Positions 27,352 to 35,902 of a DNA stretch of 64,000 bases are shown one piece after another. Where the stretch lies: positions 1-64,000 of the forward strand of contig CACWLL010000008.1 in the NCBI GenBank assembly GCA_902761735.1. The letters are read 5' to 3'. This stretch comes from an uncultured bacterium (GTDB taxonomy: Bacteria; Cyanobacteriota; Vampirovibrionia; Gastranaerophilales; Gastranaerophilaceae). Made by a program: the position numbers and the translations under genes. Every line of letters begins with the position of its first letter. Position 1 is the first letter of the stretch. The notes under the pieces were generated by a model. The model was not told the DNA's origin, did not search any database, and saw nothing but the letters and a program-made list of their open reading frames with translations.

Positions 27352-27384
27352 ATGGAAGTGCAATAATACGCACGCTACGACCAT
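27352..27384 (+). promoter_or_regulatory. RNA motif before rplA, second copy
   Basis: ATGG (27352-27355) pairs with CCAT (27381-27384). An AA/GCTACGA internal loop and an inner GTGC/GCAC stem give the same architecture as the site before rplK, with different paired bases. The compensating changes in both stems argue for a selected RNA structure. Confidence 0.6.
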
Positions 27385-27399
27385 GAAAGGAAAAGAAAA

Positions 27400-28128
27400 A
27401 TGGCAAAATTAACTAAAAAACAAAAGAAAATGCAGGAAATGTTGGCTGATTTTACTCAACCGGCAACTGCAGTTGATTCTATTAAAAAATTAAAAGAAAT
27501 ATCTAAAGAATTGTCTAAGTTCAATGAAACTGTTGAATGCCACATGAGATTAGGTATTGACGTAAGACAAGCTGACCAGCAAATTCGTTCAACTGTTGTA
27601 TTACCGGCAGGTTTAGGTAAAACAGTCAGAGTTTGTGTTATCGCAAAAGGTGCTAAAGCTACTGAAGCAAAAGAAGCTGGTGCGGATTTTGCAGGTGCCG
27701 AAGAAATCATCGATAAAATTTCAGACGGTTGGTTTGAATTTGATACATTGATTGCAACCCCTGACTGTATGGGTATGTTGGGTAAACTCGGTAGAGTTCT
27801 CGGACCTAAAGGTTTAATGCCAAACCCTAAGACAGGTACTGTTACAATGGATATCGCAAGAGCAGTAAAAGATGCAAAAGCAGGTAAAGTTGAATTTCGT
27901 GCCGACAAGCAGGGTATGATTCACTGCCCTATCGGTAAAGCTGAATTCAGCGAAGAAGATTTAATTAAGAACTATGCAACATTGGCTGATGCTATTTTAA
28001 GAGCAAAACCATCTGCTGCAAAAGGAACTTTTGTTAAATCTGTTTACCTTGCAACAACAATGGGACCTGGTATCAAATTAGATCCTAAAGTATTTGCTGC
28101 AGAAGTAAAAGAATTGATTGCAGGTTAA
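27400..28128 (+). CDS. rplA: Ribosomal protein uL1
   Basis: This 242-residue protein contains the L1 signature in [19 protein letters not shown] and the region [18 protein letters not shown]1 forms the mobile stalk near the E site and in many bacteria represses its own operon. It lies 51 bases after rplK, with the RNA motif between. A strong terminator follows, so rplJ and rplL, which often come next, are not part of this transcript. Confidence 0.97.
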   Translation: MAKLTKKQKKMQEMLADFTQPATAVDSIKKLKEISKELSKFNETVECHMRLGIDVRQADQQIRSTVVLPAGLGKTVRVCVIAKGAKATEAKEAGADFAGAEEIIDKISDGWFEFDTLIATPDCMGMLGKLGRVLGPKGLMPNPKTGTVTMDIARAVKDAKAGKVEFRADKQGMIHCPIGKAEFSEEDLIKNYATLADAILRAKPSAAKGTFVKSVYLATTMGPGIKLDPKVFAAEVKELIAG

Positions 28129-28150
28129 TAACCAAAATATCAATATTCAG

Positions 28151-28180
28151 AAAATACCGGCATAAAGCCGGTATTTTTTA
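28151..28180 (+). terminator. Terminator after rplA
   Basis: An ATACCGGC/GCCGGTAT stem with loop ATAAA is followed by a T run. Confidence 0.9.
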
Positions 28181-28265
28181 TTGTAAAAATTCGTGTTTTA
28201 TGATGTTAACTTGCATTCTTTTTTCAAATATGTTATATAAAAAGCAAAGGATGGGGTGATAGTTA

Positions 28266-29033
28266 ATGTTAAAACCTATTAGTGCAAAAGATAGAATTAT
28301 ACTGGCACTTGACGTAGATACTTTAGAAGAAGCGGCAACTCTTGTAACAGAGTTAAAAGATTATGTCGGATATTTTAAAATAGGTTTGCCGCTTATCGTA
28401 AGCTACGGTTTTGAAGCGGTAAAGCTGATTGAGAAATTGGGTGGAAAATGTTATTACGACAGTAAATTCCACGATATACCAAATACCGTTCAAAAAGCCT
28501 GCATAAATTTAGTAAAAAATAATATTCACGTTTTTAATATTCATCTTCAAGGCGGTTCAAAAATGATATCAGGTAGTGTTAAAGCTGTCAAAGCTGCCGC
28601 TAAAAGATTAGAAAAAGACCCTCCTATTATTCTCGGGGTTACACTGCTTTCAAGTTTCGGTCAAAGAACATTAACTACGGAATTATGCGTAGACAGAAGT
28701 CTTGAGGATTACGCTTTGCAATTGGCAAAGGTTGCATATGAATCAGGTCTTGACGGAGTCGTTGCATGCGCGGATGAAGCAAAACGAATAAGAAAAGAAA
28801 TTAATGACGATAATTTTATAATAGTATGTCCTGCAACTCGTCCGACATGGTCATCCGTTAATGATCAAGTAAGGGTTGATACACCTTATGATGCAATTAT
28901 GTCAGGTATCGATTATATGGTAATAGGTCGCCCGATTACAACGGCGGAAAATCCTGTTGCTGCCGCAAAATTGATTATTGATGAAATTGATTCGGCACTA
29001 AAAGATTTAGAGAACCAAAAAGCTTTATTTTAA
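28266..29033 (+). CDS. pyrF: Orotidine 5'-phosphate decarboxylase
   Basis: This 255-residue enzyme makes UMP from OMP. The catalytic DxKxxD motif is D65, K67 and D70 (YYDSKFHDIPNTV). The barrel start ILALDVDTLEEA and the phosphate-binding end YMVIGRPI are present, and the segment before it reads CPATRPTW. A GGATGGGG ribosome site precedes the ATG. Its 3' end overlaps the convergent gene by 9 bases. Confidence 0.95.
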   Translation: MLKPISAKDRIILALDVDTLEEAATLVTELKDYVGYFKIGLPLIVSYGFEAVKLIEKLGGKCYYDSKFHDIPNTVQKACINLVKNNIHVFNIHLQGGSKMISGSVKAVKAAAKRLEKDPPIILGVTLLSSFGQRTLTTELCVDRSLEDYALQLAKVAYESGLDGVVACADEAKRIRKEINDDNFIIVCPATRPTWSSVNDQVRVDTPYDAIMSGIDYMVIGRPITTAENPVAAAKLIIDEIDSALKDLENQKALF

Positions 29034-29642
29034 TATTGAAACATAACTATCCATTTCACTTCGGATATTTTCTACTTGAGAAGGCTTTCCGTCGGTAAAT
29101 GTTGTAATTCTGTACGGAATGGATTGAGTTTCGGATGAATATTCCAACACTTTATCTATTTGCGGATTTTCACCTGTAGTTAAAATATATTTACGGATAG
29201 TGTTATCTTTTTGATTTTTAATAATAATTTCCGTACCATCTTGATTAACAACTCCTTTTTTCTTCAATTTAGAAATATCTGTTTCAAGATTTTTAGGGAG
29301 CTTACCAAAATCGATAATATTAACCGGTGACTCAAATTTTGCGGAAGAATCCGGTTTTAAAATATCGGTTTTTGTATTATTGTTATTTATTTTACCTTTT
29401 TTGCAAACTAAATATATCGTAGTCCCGATAACCACAAGCGCAGCCAATCCGGTTAGTAAATATTTTTTTATTAATGATTTACGCTCTTTTTTTATATCGT
29501 TATCTTGTGTTTGAACAATATCACTTTGCGGATTTCTTTCTAAGGTATTATTTTGTTCTGTTTGAACGTTACCGAATAATACAGTTCTATTTACAACTGC
29601 ATTTGGTGATTGAGTATAATTTACAGCACTAATTTTATCCAC
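29025..29642 (-). CDS. Membrane-anchored protein with N-terminal Phe-Gly motif
   Basis: This 205-residue protein has VLFG at 21-24, then a linker and one membrane span at about 60-80 (YLLTGLAALVVIGTTIYLV). The C-terminal domain of about 110 residues (GKLPKNLETDISKLKKKGVV, then strand-rich) shows no recognised family. The general plan, motif then single span then soluble domain, resembles the 9161-10090 product. No clear ribosome site is seen before the start; upstream is A/T-rich. Confidence 0.7.
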   Translation of the reverse strand: MDKISAVNYTQSPNAVVNRTVLFGNVQTEQNNTLERNPQSDIVQTQDNDIKKERKSLIKKYLLTGLAALVVIGTTIYLVCKKGKINNNNTKTDILKPDSSAKFESPVNIIDFGKLPKNLETDISKLKKKGVVNQDGTEIIIKNQKDNTIRKYILTTGENPQIDKVLEYSSETQSIPYRITTFTDGKPSQVENIRSEMDSYVSILK

Positions 29643-29767
29643 TATTCTACCTTATATAACTTTATACAATTAGTAAAACTCAAAAATAACATTAATTGCT
29701 CTTTCCTGAAGAAAAATTAATATGTCTTAATAAACTCCTACAAGCAAATGATGTATAGATTAATAAC

Positions 29768-29796
29768 TTGACCCTATTTGCGAAATTTGCTACAAT
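29768..29796 (+). promoter_or_regulatory. Sigma70-type promoter of the MotA-like gene
   Basis: TTGACC (29768-29773) and TACAAT (29791-29796) are separated by 17 bases. The start would fall near 29803, just before the GGAG ribosome site. This shows that the TTG at 29768 is a -35 element and not the start codon. Confidence 0.8.
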
Positions 29797-29818
29797 TCTA
29801 TTGAGATTGGAGAACTTT

Positions 29819-30724
29819 ATGGGAATTTTTAAAATATTTTTAGATATACCAATTGATGTAGTTTTAATACTGTTTGTTACATCTTTGATTTATACTACGC
29901 AGAAATACTCGTTTACAAGTAAAAATTTGAAACTGTTATTTGGTTTTTTATCTAACTTTAAGAAAACCGATTTGAATTTCAGATTTAAAGAAATTGACGA
30001 GTGGATGTCAAATAATCCATACGTTTTAGGACCTTGGATGGAATTTAAAAATACTCTTGTATTTTCAGAATCCATTGCATTAAAAGGACAAAATAATAAT
30101 CTGACATACAAGGAAGTGTCTTCAACCATACAATATATTCAAACAACTGTTGACCCTTTATATTTCTTTGAAGAGGACAGCTTAGTTACATCTAAATTTA
30201 ATTATAAGTTTATCCAATCCGTATCAACAATCTTAACAGGTTGCGGACCGTTATTTACATTCTTGAACATCGCATTAGCGTTTGGTAAGGTTACATTTGA
30301 ATCACAAGAAAAAACTCTCGCATCGTTATCAGGGTTTATCGGTTCCATGCAGACAGCGGCATTAGTATCCGTTGTTGCGGTATCTTGTTCTTTGATATTT
30401 ATTGTTTTCGAAAGATTAGCATATAATAATCTTTGTAAAAAACCTTTGTATGCGGTTCAAAGTGCTGTTTCAAAATTATTTGACAACATTTCATCAGAAA
30501 AATTCCTGCTTGAATTATTAAAAGAAACAAAAATTCAGAATAACGCATTACAAAATATGGTTGCAGATTTGCCTGAAAACTTTAAAGTAGCACTTAATTC
30601 CGGAATAGCAAGTAATTTGGTTCCGTATTTGGAAAACCTTATATACGGTATGAATTTGCTTAATAAAAATATTAAAGAAGCGATTGCTGCAAATAAAAAA
30701 GATGATGTGGATGATTTGTTCTAG
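29819..30724 (+). CDS. MotA/TolQ/ExbB-like (ZorA-like) membrane protein
   Basis: The protein has about 301 residues. Three clear membrane spans lie at about 10-27, 132-155 and 176-202. The middle one contains GCGPLFTFLNIALAF, like the third helix of MotA/ZorA proteins, and the third is followed by a cytoplasmic tail of about 90 residues. A cytoplasmic region of about 100 residues separates spans 1 and 2. Together with the next gene it would form a proton- or sodium-driven motor unit. The ATG has a GGAG site and a good promoter. It is not flagellar, because no flagellar gene is near. Confidence 0.75.
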   Translation: MGIFKIFLDIPIDVVLILFVTSLIYTTQKYSFTSKNLKLLFGFLSNFKKTDLNFRFKEIDEWMSNNPYVLGPWMEFKNTLVFSESIALKGQNNNLTYKEVSSTIQYIQTTVDPLYFFEEDSLVTSKFNYKFIQSVSTILTGCGPLFTFLNIALAFGKVTFESQEKTLASLSGFIGSMQTAALVSVVAVSCSLIFIVFERLAYNNLCKKPLYAVQSAVSKLFDNISSEKFLLELLKETKIQNNALQNMVADLPENFKVALNSGIASNLVPYLENLIYGMNLLNKNIKEAIAANKKDDVDDLF

Positions 30725-30741
30725 TTAACGGGTGATAAGAG

Positions 30742-31443
30742 ATGGCAATACATAAAAAAGGCGGAGTAAAAGAAGAGGGTTCAGATAATATATTTTGGAC
30801 AACAATGTCAGACTTGATGTTGGGTCTTTGTATTGTATTCATGACTCTGTTTATCCTTGCTATGACCGGTTTTACTCAAGCTACAATTAAGCAACAGCAG
30901 CAACAACAAGAAACAGCAAAAGAACTTGCAGAAAAACTTAAAGTTGAAAAAATTGACGCGGAAGTAGATATCTTCGGAAGTGTAAAAATTTCTGATGTAG
31001 AATTATTTGATGTCGGCAGTTATCAGCTTTCAGCAAAGGGTAAAAAATTCCTTGATAAATTTACTCCTATATATTTTGATACAGTATTTCAAAACGAAGC
31101 AACCGCAAGGAATATTGATAATATTATTGTTCAAGGTCATACCGATTCACAAACTTTTAAAGATGCAAAAACCGTAAATGAACAATTTCAGAGAAATATG
31201 TTTTTAAGTTTACAGCGTGCATATGCTGTACAAGATTATATGTTATTAAAAACCAGATATAACAGAAAATATGACAAAGATTTAAGGAAAATGCTCATTG
31301 TAGAAGGTCGTTCATTCTCTGAACCAGTATATGACGGAACAGGAAAAGAAGATTTTTCTCGCAGCAGAAGAGTTGAATTAAAATTGAAGGTAAAGGGGTC
31401 GAGCTTGGCGACTATGCTCGGTATGAATTTTGGCGGAAATTAA
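30742..31443 (+). CDS. MotB/OmpA-like (ZorB-like) protein
   Basis: This 233-residue protein has a short N-terminus, then [19 protein letters not shown] as the membrane span; D24 is at the place of the ion-carrying Asp of MotB. A Gln-rich coiled segment follows, then a C-terminal OmpA-type peptidoglycan-binding domain ([18 protein letters not shown]). It lies 17 bases after the MotA-like gene. The pair resembles ZorA/ZorB of the Zorya defence system and related non-flagellar motors, but zorC, zorD and zorE are absent here. Confidence 0.8.
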   Translation: MAIHKKGGVKEEGSDNIFWTTMSDLMLGLCIVFMTLFILAMTGFTQATIKQQQQQQETAKELAEKLKVEKIDAEVDIFGSVKISDVELFDVGSYQLSAKGKKFLDKFTPIYFDTVFQNEATARNIDNIIVQGHTDSQTFKDAKTVNEQFQRNMFLSLQRAYAVQDYMLLKTRYNRKYDKDLRKMLIVEGRSFSEPVYDGTGKEDFSRSRRVELKLKVKGSSLATMLGMNFGGN

Positions 31444-32797
31444 CGAAAATTTTATATTAGAAACAATTAATATGGTAAAGCTTCACAATCTTGATATCCG
31501 AACTGTGACATTGGCTATCAGTTTGCGTGATTGTATTCATCCTGACGTAGATGTGCTTTGTCAAAACATTCGCAATAAAATTAAAAAATATGCGAAAAAT
31601 CTTGTTGAATATGCTCAAGATTTAGAGAATGACTATTCAATTCCTATTATCAACAAAAGAATATCAGTTACTCCGATTTCGTTAATAGGTGAAGCATGCG
31701 AAAACCCTGATTATGTGAAAATTGCAAAAACTCTTGATGAAGTTGCCACTGAAGTAGGTGTTAATTTTATCGGCGGGTTTTCGGCATTAGTGGAAAAGGG
31801 GTTTACAAAAGGTGATGAATTACTGATTAAAAGTATTCCTGAGGCTTTGGCACAAACAGAAAAATTATGTTCTTCAATAAATCTTGCAAGTTCAAAAGCC
31901 GGCATAAATATGGATGCGGTTTTAAAAATGGCAGAAACCATAAAAAAAGCTGCAGAAATAACTAAAGACAGAGATAGCATAGGTGCTGCAAAATTGGTTT
32001 GTTTCTGCAATTCTGCAAGTGACAACCCGTTTATGGCAGGGGCATATTGTGGCTATGGAGAGGCGGAATGCGCATTGAATGTGGGTGTTTCTGGTCCGGG
32101 TGTTGTTAGAGCCGCAATAGAGAGTTTGCCAAAAGATGCGAATTTTAGCGAAATGGCAAATTGTATTAAACAAACAGCATATAAAATTACATCAACAGGA
32201 GAATTAGTCGGTAAAAAACTTGCTAAAAAATTAGGAGTACCTTTTGGTGTTATTGATTTATCACTTGCGCCAACACCTGCAGTAGGAGATAGTGTTGCGG
32301 GAATTTTTCAGGCTATGGGATTAGAACACGCAGGTGCTCATGGAACAACTGCCGCTCTTGCAATGTTAAATGATGCTGTTAAAAAAGGCGGAGTCATGGC
32401 TTCTTCTCATGTTGGAGGATTGTCAGGGGCATTTATTCCTGTTTCTGAGGATGCGGGAATGATTGAAGCTGCTGATAAAGGTCACTTGTCTTTGGATAAA
32501 CTCGAAGCTATGACGTGTGTTTGTTCTGTTGGAATTGATATGGTTGCCATTCCGGGAGATACATCGGTTTCTACTATCGCCGGTATTATTGCCGATGAAA
32601 TGGCAATAGGTATGATTAATAAAAAAACTACCGCCGTTAGAATAATACCTGCGGCAGGAAAAAATGTCGGCGACAAGATATATTTTGGCGGTTTGCTTGG
32701 AGAAGCACCTATAATGAAGGTAAAGGAACTGTCATCTGAGAATTTCATAAAACACGGCGGGCGAATTCCTGCACCAATACACAGTTTGAATAATTAA
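31430..32797 (+). CDS. UPF0210 / PFL-family protein
   Basis: This 455-residue protein matches the UPF0210 (DUF711) family through [15 protein letters not shown], the central [22 protein letters not shown] and [22 protein letters not shown]. The fold is related to glycyl-radical enzymes, but no reaction is assigned. The TTG at 31430 is the likely start, because residues from there align with the family beginning and the frame overlaps the previous gene by 14 bases, which suggests coupling. It seems co-transcribed with the motor pair. Confidence 0.85.
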   Translation: MAEINENFILETINMVKLHNLDIRTVTLAISLRDCIHPDVDVLCQNIRNKIKKYAKNLVEYAQDLENDYSIPIINKRISVTPISLIGEACENPDYVKIAKTLDEVATEVGVNFIGGFSALVEKGFTKGDELLIKSIPEALAQTEKLCSSINLASSKAGINMDAVLKMAETIKKAAEITKDRDSIGAAKLVCFCNSASDNPFMAGAYCGYGEAECALNVGVSGPGVVRAAIESLPKDANFSEMANCIKQTAYKITSTGELVGKKLAKKLGVPFGVIDLSLAPTPAVGDSVAGIFQAMGLEHAGAHGTTAALAMLNDAVKKGGVMASSHVGGLSGAFIPVSEDAGMIEAADKGHLSLDKLEAMTCVCSVGIDMVAIPGDTSVSTIAGIIADEMAIGMINKKTTAVRIIPAAGKNVGDKIYFGGLLGEAPIMKVKELSSENFIKHGGRIPAPIHSLNN

Positions 32798-32819
32798 TAG
32801 TAAAATTGGGAGATATAAA

Positions 32820-33215
32820 ATGGGTAAATCATTTAACGAGCTTGGAAGAGCATTAAAAGATTTAATTAAAGACATGAACAGTGATGCAAGTAATTCAAGA
32901 AGTTTCAGAGAAGAAAGATACAACAATATGAAAATTTCAATGGATCCTTCTTCGGATGCTCAACCGCACGTTATAATTCAAATTGGGGTATCAGAAGCAA
33001 AATACAGCTTAACTACTCAACAGAGAATAAACGGTTCTTTGGGGCCCGATGAAAGATATATTTCTCGTTGGTTTGGAAGAATAGGGGTTATGGATAGTTT
33101 AAAAGATGCTTGGAAAGATCTGGCAAAGAAAGATAAAGAAACTATTGACTCTCAAGATTTGGAAGATATCGACGAACTCAAAAAGAAAAAAAAGCAAGAA
33201 AATAAAGATAAATAA
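32820..33215 (+). CDS. Hypothetical protein, 131 aa
   Basis: It starts MGKSFNELGRALKDLIKDMN, is charged and ends in a Lys/Glu-rich tail. No membrane span or known motif is seen; PHVIIQIGVSEAKYSL is the most ordered-looking part. A GGGAGAT ribosome site precedes it, 22 bases after the UPF0210 gene, and a strong hairpin follows. It is probably the last gene of the motor/UPF0210 unit. Confidence 0.7.
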   Translation: MGKSFNELGRALKDLIKDMNSDASNSRSFREERYNNMKISMDPSSDAQPHVIIQIGVSEAKYSLTTQQRINGSLGPDERYISRWFGRIGVMDSLKDAWKDLAKKDKETIDSQDLEDIDELKKKKKQENKDK

Positions 33216-33247
33216 TCTTTTTATAATTTTGAAAAAATACTATTTTG

Positions 33248-33278
33248 TATAAGCCTTTGTTAATAACAAAGGCTTATA
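33248..33278 (+). terminator. Hairpin after the motor/UPF0210 unit
   Basis: A 15-bp perfect stem (33248-33262 with 33264-33278) has a single-base loop. The T-rich stretch after it is loose, so termination is likely but not classic. Confidence 0.65.
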
Positions 33279-33305
33279 CTTTGAATATAATTTTATTTTC
33301 ATAAC

Positions 33306-33327
33306 AAAAAGACCGGACTTGCCGGTC
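33306..33327 (-). terminator. Terminator of the 44-residue ORF
   Basis: GACCGG/CCGGTC with loop ACTTG is followed on the minus strand by TTTTTG. It implies a minus-strand transcript from the right. Confidence 0.75.
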
Positions 33328-33397
33328 AGAACCACATAAGTAAATTTAGGTTAGTTAGTATTTATCTCTTTCTCATATCCTAATCGAACAGCTAAAC

Positions 33398-33532
33398 CTA
33401 TTTTTCAATAGCTTTTTCTGTTTCTTCAATCTGTTTTATAAGGTCATTTAACTTATCTTTAAAAAATTCAAGAAACAAACCTATTTCATTTTTAAAACTA
33501 TAAGCACCCGGCCATATCGCATATTTATACAT
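33398..33532 (-). CDS. Small hypothetical protein, 44 aa
   Basis: The reading frame starts MYKYAIWPGAYSFKNEIGLF and continues as a charged amphipathic helix (KDKLNDLIKQIEETEKAIEK). An AAGGAGAAG ribosome site lies directly upstream, and a terminator 71 bases downstream fits its transcript. The good ribosome site plus terminator make a real small gene likely. Function unknown. Confidence 0.65.
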   Translation of the reverse strand: MYKYAIWPGAYSFKNEIGLFLEFFKDKLNDLIKQIEETEKAIEK

Positions 33533-33631
33533 TTTCTTCTCCTTGTTAATCTAACCTTGCAATATCAGGTACGGATTTTTATTTTAAAACTTGAGAAATT
33601 TTCTATTTTCTGTAAACAAATGTTACAAAGC

Positions 33632-33658
33632 AAAAAAAAATCCGAATTTTCATTCGGA
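33632..33658 (-). terminator. Terminator of the 33713-34087 gene
   Basis: TCCGAAT/ATTCGGA with loop TTTC is followed on the minus strand by nine T residues. Confidence 0.85.
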
Positions 33659-33712
33659 ATAAGTGGACATAATATGATTGGAAATTATCCCCAAATCGGA
33701 GGATTTGTAAGG

Positions 33713-34087
33713 TTAGTTATTATTGTAGAGAGTTTTGGGGTAATTTAAAACTGTTTGAGCAAGAACAAATAAAGTTAACAAATTCAAAAAATTTGTATAA
33801 CCTTCATATCCAATCCATAGCATTACACCTACAATAAATAATAAAAATATATTGTGGCGGCGGCGTGATTTTAATTCTTGTTGTTGCAAAATTTTATTTA
33901 TATTTGATTTAAATATCCTATTTTTAGGGTTAAGTTTTAATGCAACAGACATATATTTATATGCAGAATCCAAGTCTTTTCTGTATTTACTTAAAAATAC
34001 AGCGTAGTCGTTGTATAAAGAAGAATTTGTAGGATTTATTTTTATTGCTTTTTTGTATTCTGTTTCAACCTTTTCTATTTTGTTCAT
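33713..34087 (-). CDS. Small TPR protein with C-terminal membrane spans
   Basis: The protein has 124 residues. The first 70 contain about two TPR units (EYKKAIKINPTNSSLYNDYA, SAYKYMSVALKLNPKNRIFK). Two hydrophobic segments follow (IFLLFIVGVMLWIGY, LLTLFVLAQTVL), so the TPR part should be held at the membrane. A GAGGAC site precedes the ATG and a strong terminator follows. Its partner is unknown. Confidence 0.75.
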   Translation of the reverse strand: MNKIEKVETEYKKAIKINPTNSSLYNDYAVFLSKYRKDLDSAYKYMSVALKLNPKNRIFKSNINKILQQQELKSRRRHNIFLLFIVGVMLWIGYEGYTNFLNLLTLFVLAQTVLNYPKTLYNNN

Positions 34088-34218
34088 AATTTTGTCCTCG
34101 TTTGTCTATTTCCTTTAACAACTTCATATTAAAATAACGATACGTCATTTTTGGACACATAAAAATTTATTTAAAAATATACATGAAATGTATATTACTG
34201 CTTAAAAATTTTTGTTTG

Positions 34219-34227
34219 TGTTAGAAT
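34219..34227 (+). promoter_or_regulatory. Extended -10 promoter of dnaN
   Basis: TGT-TAGAAT ends about 29 bases before the dnaN ATG. Here an AAGGAG ribosome site lies between, in contrast to the leaderless cases. Confidence 0.5.
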
Positions 34228-34256
34228 TAAAAACAAAAGATTATAAGGAGTAGGGT

Positions 34257-35378
34257 ATGAAGTTTGTTATTAAGAAAGAAGATTTATATAATGGGATTAA
34301 AATTGTAGAAAATGCAACAGGTTCAAGAGCTTTACAGCCGGTTTTGTTGAATATATTAATTGAAACTGTCGGCAAAAATGCCATTAAATTAGTTGCAACA
34401 GATTTAGATTTAACTATTATTACGGAAGTCGATGCACAAGTCGAAGAAGAAGGTAAAATTACACTGCCGGCAAGAACATTAAATGAAATTGTTTCAAAAT
34501 TGAATAACAAACTTATTACTTTTGAAAAAAATACTGATTCTTCTATCGTAAATATGACCTGTCAAAATTCAAAATTTGATATTAATGGAATTTCTGCAAA
34601 TGAATTTCCGCCGGAAGTGTATAATGTAGAATTAAAAGAAGAAGATAGTTTTGAAATAGAAATTAAACCTTTAACAAAAGCTGTCAAAAAAGCCGGCTTT
34701 GCAGCAGCCGGATACGAAACAAGCAATCTTTTATCCGGTATTGTTTGTGATATAAACGGTCAAGTATTGGAAATCGCATCAACAGACGGGAACAGACTTG
34801 CCAGAGTGAGAGAAGCTATTAAAAATAGCGACGGCAAAGCTCGTCAACTTATTATTCCATCAAGAACAATGAATGAATTCGGTAAGATAAGCTCATATAT
34901 TGAAGAAGATAGTATTAAAATATTTACCGAAAAAACAAAAATTGTTTTCAAATCTTCAAAAACGACTATGATATCAAGACTTCTTGACGGACAATTTCCT
35001 AAATATAATCAATTAATTCCGACAGAAAGTCCAAAAACCGTTGTTGTAAATGTTGAAACATTAACTTCTGCATTAGAACGTGCCGCTATTATGGTAAACG
35101 ATAAAACCGGCAGTGTAAAAATGGAATTTTCAGACGGTAATTTAAAATTATATGCAGATACTCCGGATTCCGGAAAATCTGAAGAAAAAGTGGCTGTTGA
35201 ATACACCGGAGATGATTTAATAATAGCCTTTAATTATAAATATATACTTGAAGCTTTGAAAAGTATGGATTGTGAAGAAGTTAAAATCGGCTTGAACACA
35301 AGTTTGTCAGCAACGGTTTTCCGCCCGAACAATAACGAAGATTTTGTTTGTTTGATTATGCCGGTTCAAATCAGGTAA
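34257..35378 (+). CDS. dnaN: DNA polymerase III sliding clamp (beta)
   Basis: This 373-residue protein has the three-domain clamp layout. It starts MKFVIKKEDLYNGIKIVENA and ends DFVCLIMPVQIR, the usual hydrophobic-pocket end in MPxx. The clamp ring holds the replicase on DNA and binds partners via its pocket. An AAGGAG site precedes the ATG. ispF follows after 6 bases. dnaA and recF, frequent neighbours, are not seen, and I found no cluster of DnaA boxes. Confidence 0.95.
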   Translation: MKFVIKKEDLYNGIKIVENATGSRALQPVLLNILIETVGKNAIKLVATDLDLTIITEVDAQVEEEGKITLPARTLNEIVSKLNNKLITFEKNTDSSIVNMTCQNSKFDINGISANEFPPEVYNVELKEEDSFEIEIKPLTKAVKKAGFAAAGYETSNLLSGIVCDINGQVLEIASTDGNRLARVREAIKNSDGKARQLIIPSRTMNEFGKISSYIEEDSIKIFTEKTKIVFKSSKTTMISRLLDGQFPKYNQLIPTESPKTVVVNVETLTSALERAAIMVNDKTGSVKMEFSDGNLKLYADTPDSGKSEEKVAVEYTGDDLIIAFNYKYILEALKSMDCEEVKIGLNTSLSATVFRPNNNEDFVCLIMPVQIR

Positions 35379-35384
35379 TTAAAA

Positions 35385-35864
35385 ATGTACAGAATCGGTA
35401 ACGGCTACGATATACATAAACTGACAACCGGCAGAGATTTGATAATTGGCGGGATAAAAATAACGCATGAAAAAGGTCTTTTGGGGCATTCGGATGCGGA
35501 TGTTTTAATTCACGCAATAATTGATTCTTTGTTGGGTGCACTTGCTTTATCTGATATCGGAACATTGTTTCCTGATATTGATCCGAAGTATAAAGATGCA
35601 GACAGTACAATTTTATTGGATAAAGTATACAAGCTTATTAAATCAAAAGGATATTCTATTGTTAATATAGATAGTAACATAATAGCCCAACAACCTAAAA
35701 TGATGCCATATATTCCTAAAATGAAGGAAGTTTTATGTAAAATTCTGGAAGTGAATAACGACCAACTTTCCATAAAGGCAAAAACTAAAGAAAAAATGGA
35801 TGCCGTAGGACAAGAAATGGCAATTGAGGCAACCGCTTCGGCGCTACTTAAAAAGACTAATTAA
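35385..35864 (+). CDS. ispF: 2-C-methyl-D-erythritol 2,4-cyclodiphosphate synthase
   Basis: This 159-residue enzyme makes the cyclic intermediate of the MEP isoprenoid pathway. Metal ligands D9 and H11 (GYDIHKL) and the HSDADVLIHAIIDSLLGA and LSDIGTLFPD segments are present. The C-terminal TKEKMDAVGQEMAIEA matches the family. It lies 6 bases after dnaN and is probably coupled. dxr, another MEP gene, is elsewhere in the window. Confidence 0.95.
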   Translation: MYRIGNGYDIHKLTTGRDLIIGGIKITHEKGLLGHSDADVLIHAIIDSLLGALALSDIGTLFPDIDPKYKDADSTILLDKVYKLIKSKGYSIVNIDSNIIAQQPKMMPYIPKMKEVLCKILEVNNDQLSIKAKTKEKMDAVGQEMAIEATASALLKKTN

Positions 35865-35902
35865 TACTTGGTTGGTTTATCATCAAATATTAACTGCAAA
35901 AA

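Noticed and set aside
29819-33215. A complete Zorya defence system
   Set aside because: Only ZorA/ZorB-like genes are present. The following genes are UPF0210 and a small unknown protein, with no helicase or nuclease.
34088-34256. Replication origin next to dnaN
   Set aside because: No dnaA gene and no cluster of DnaA boxes (TTATNCACA) is visible.
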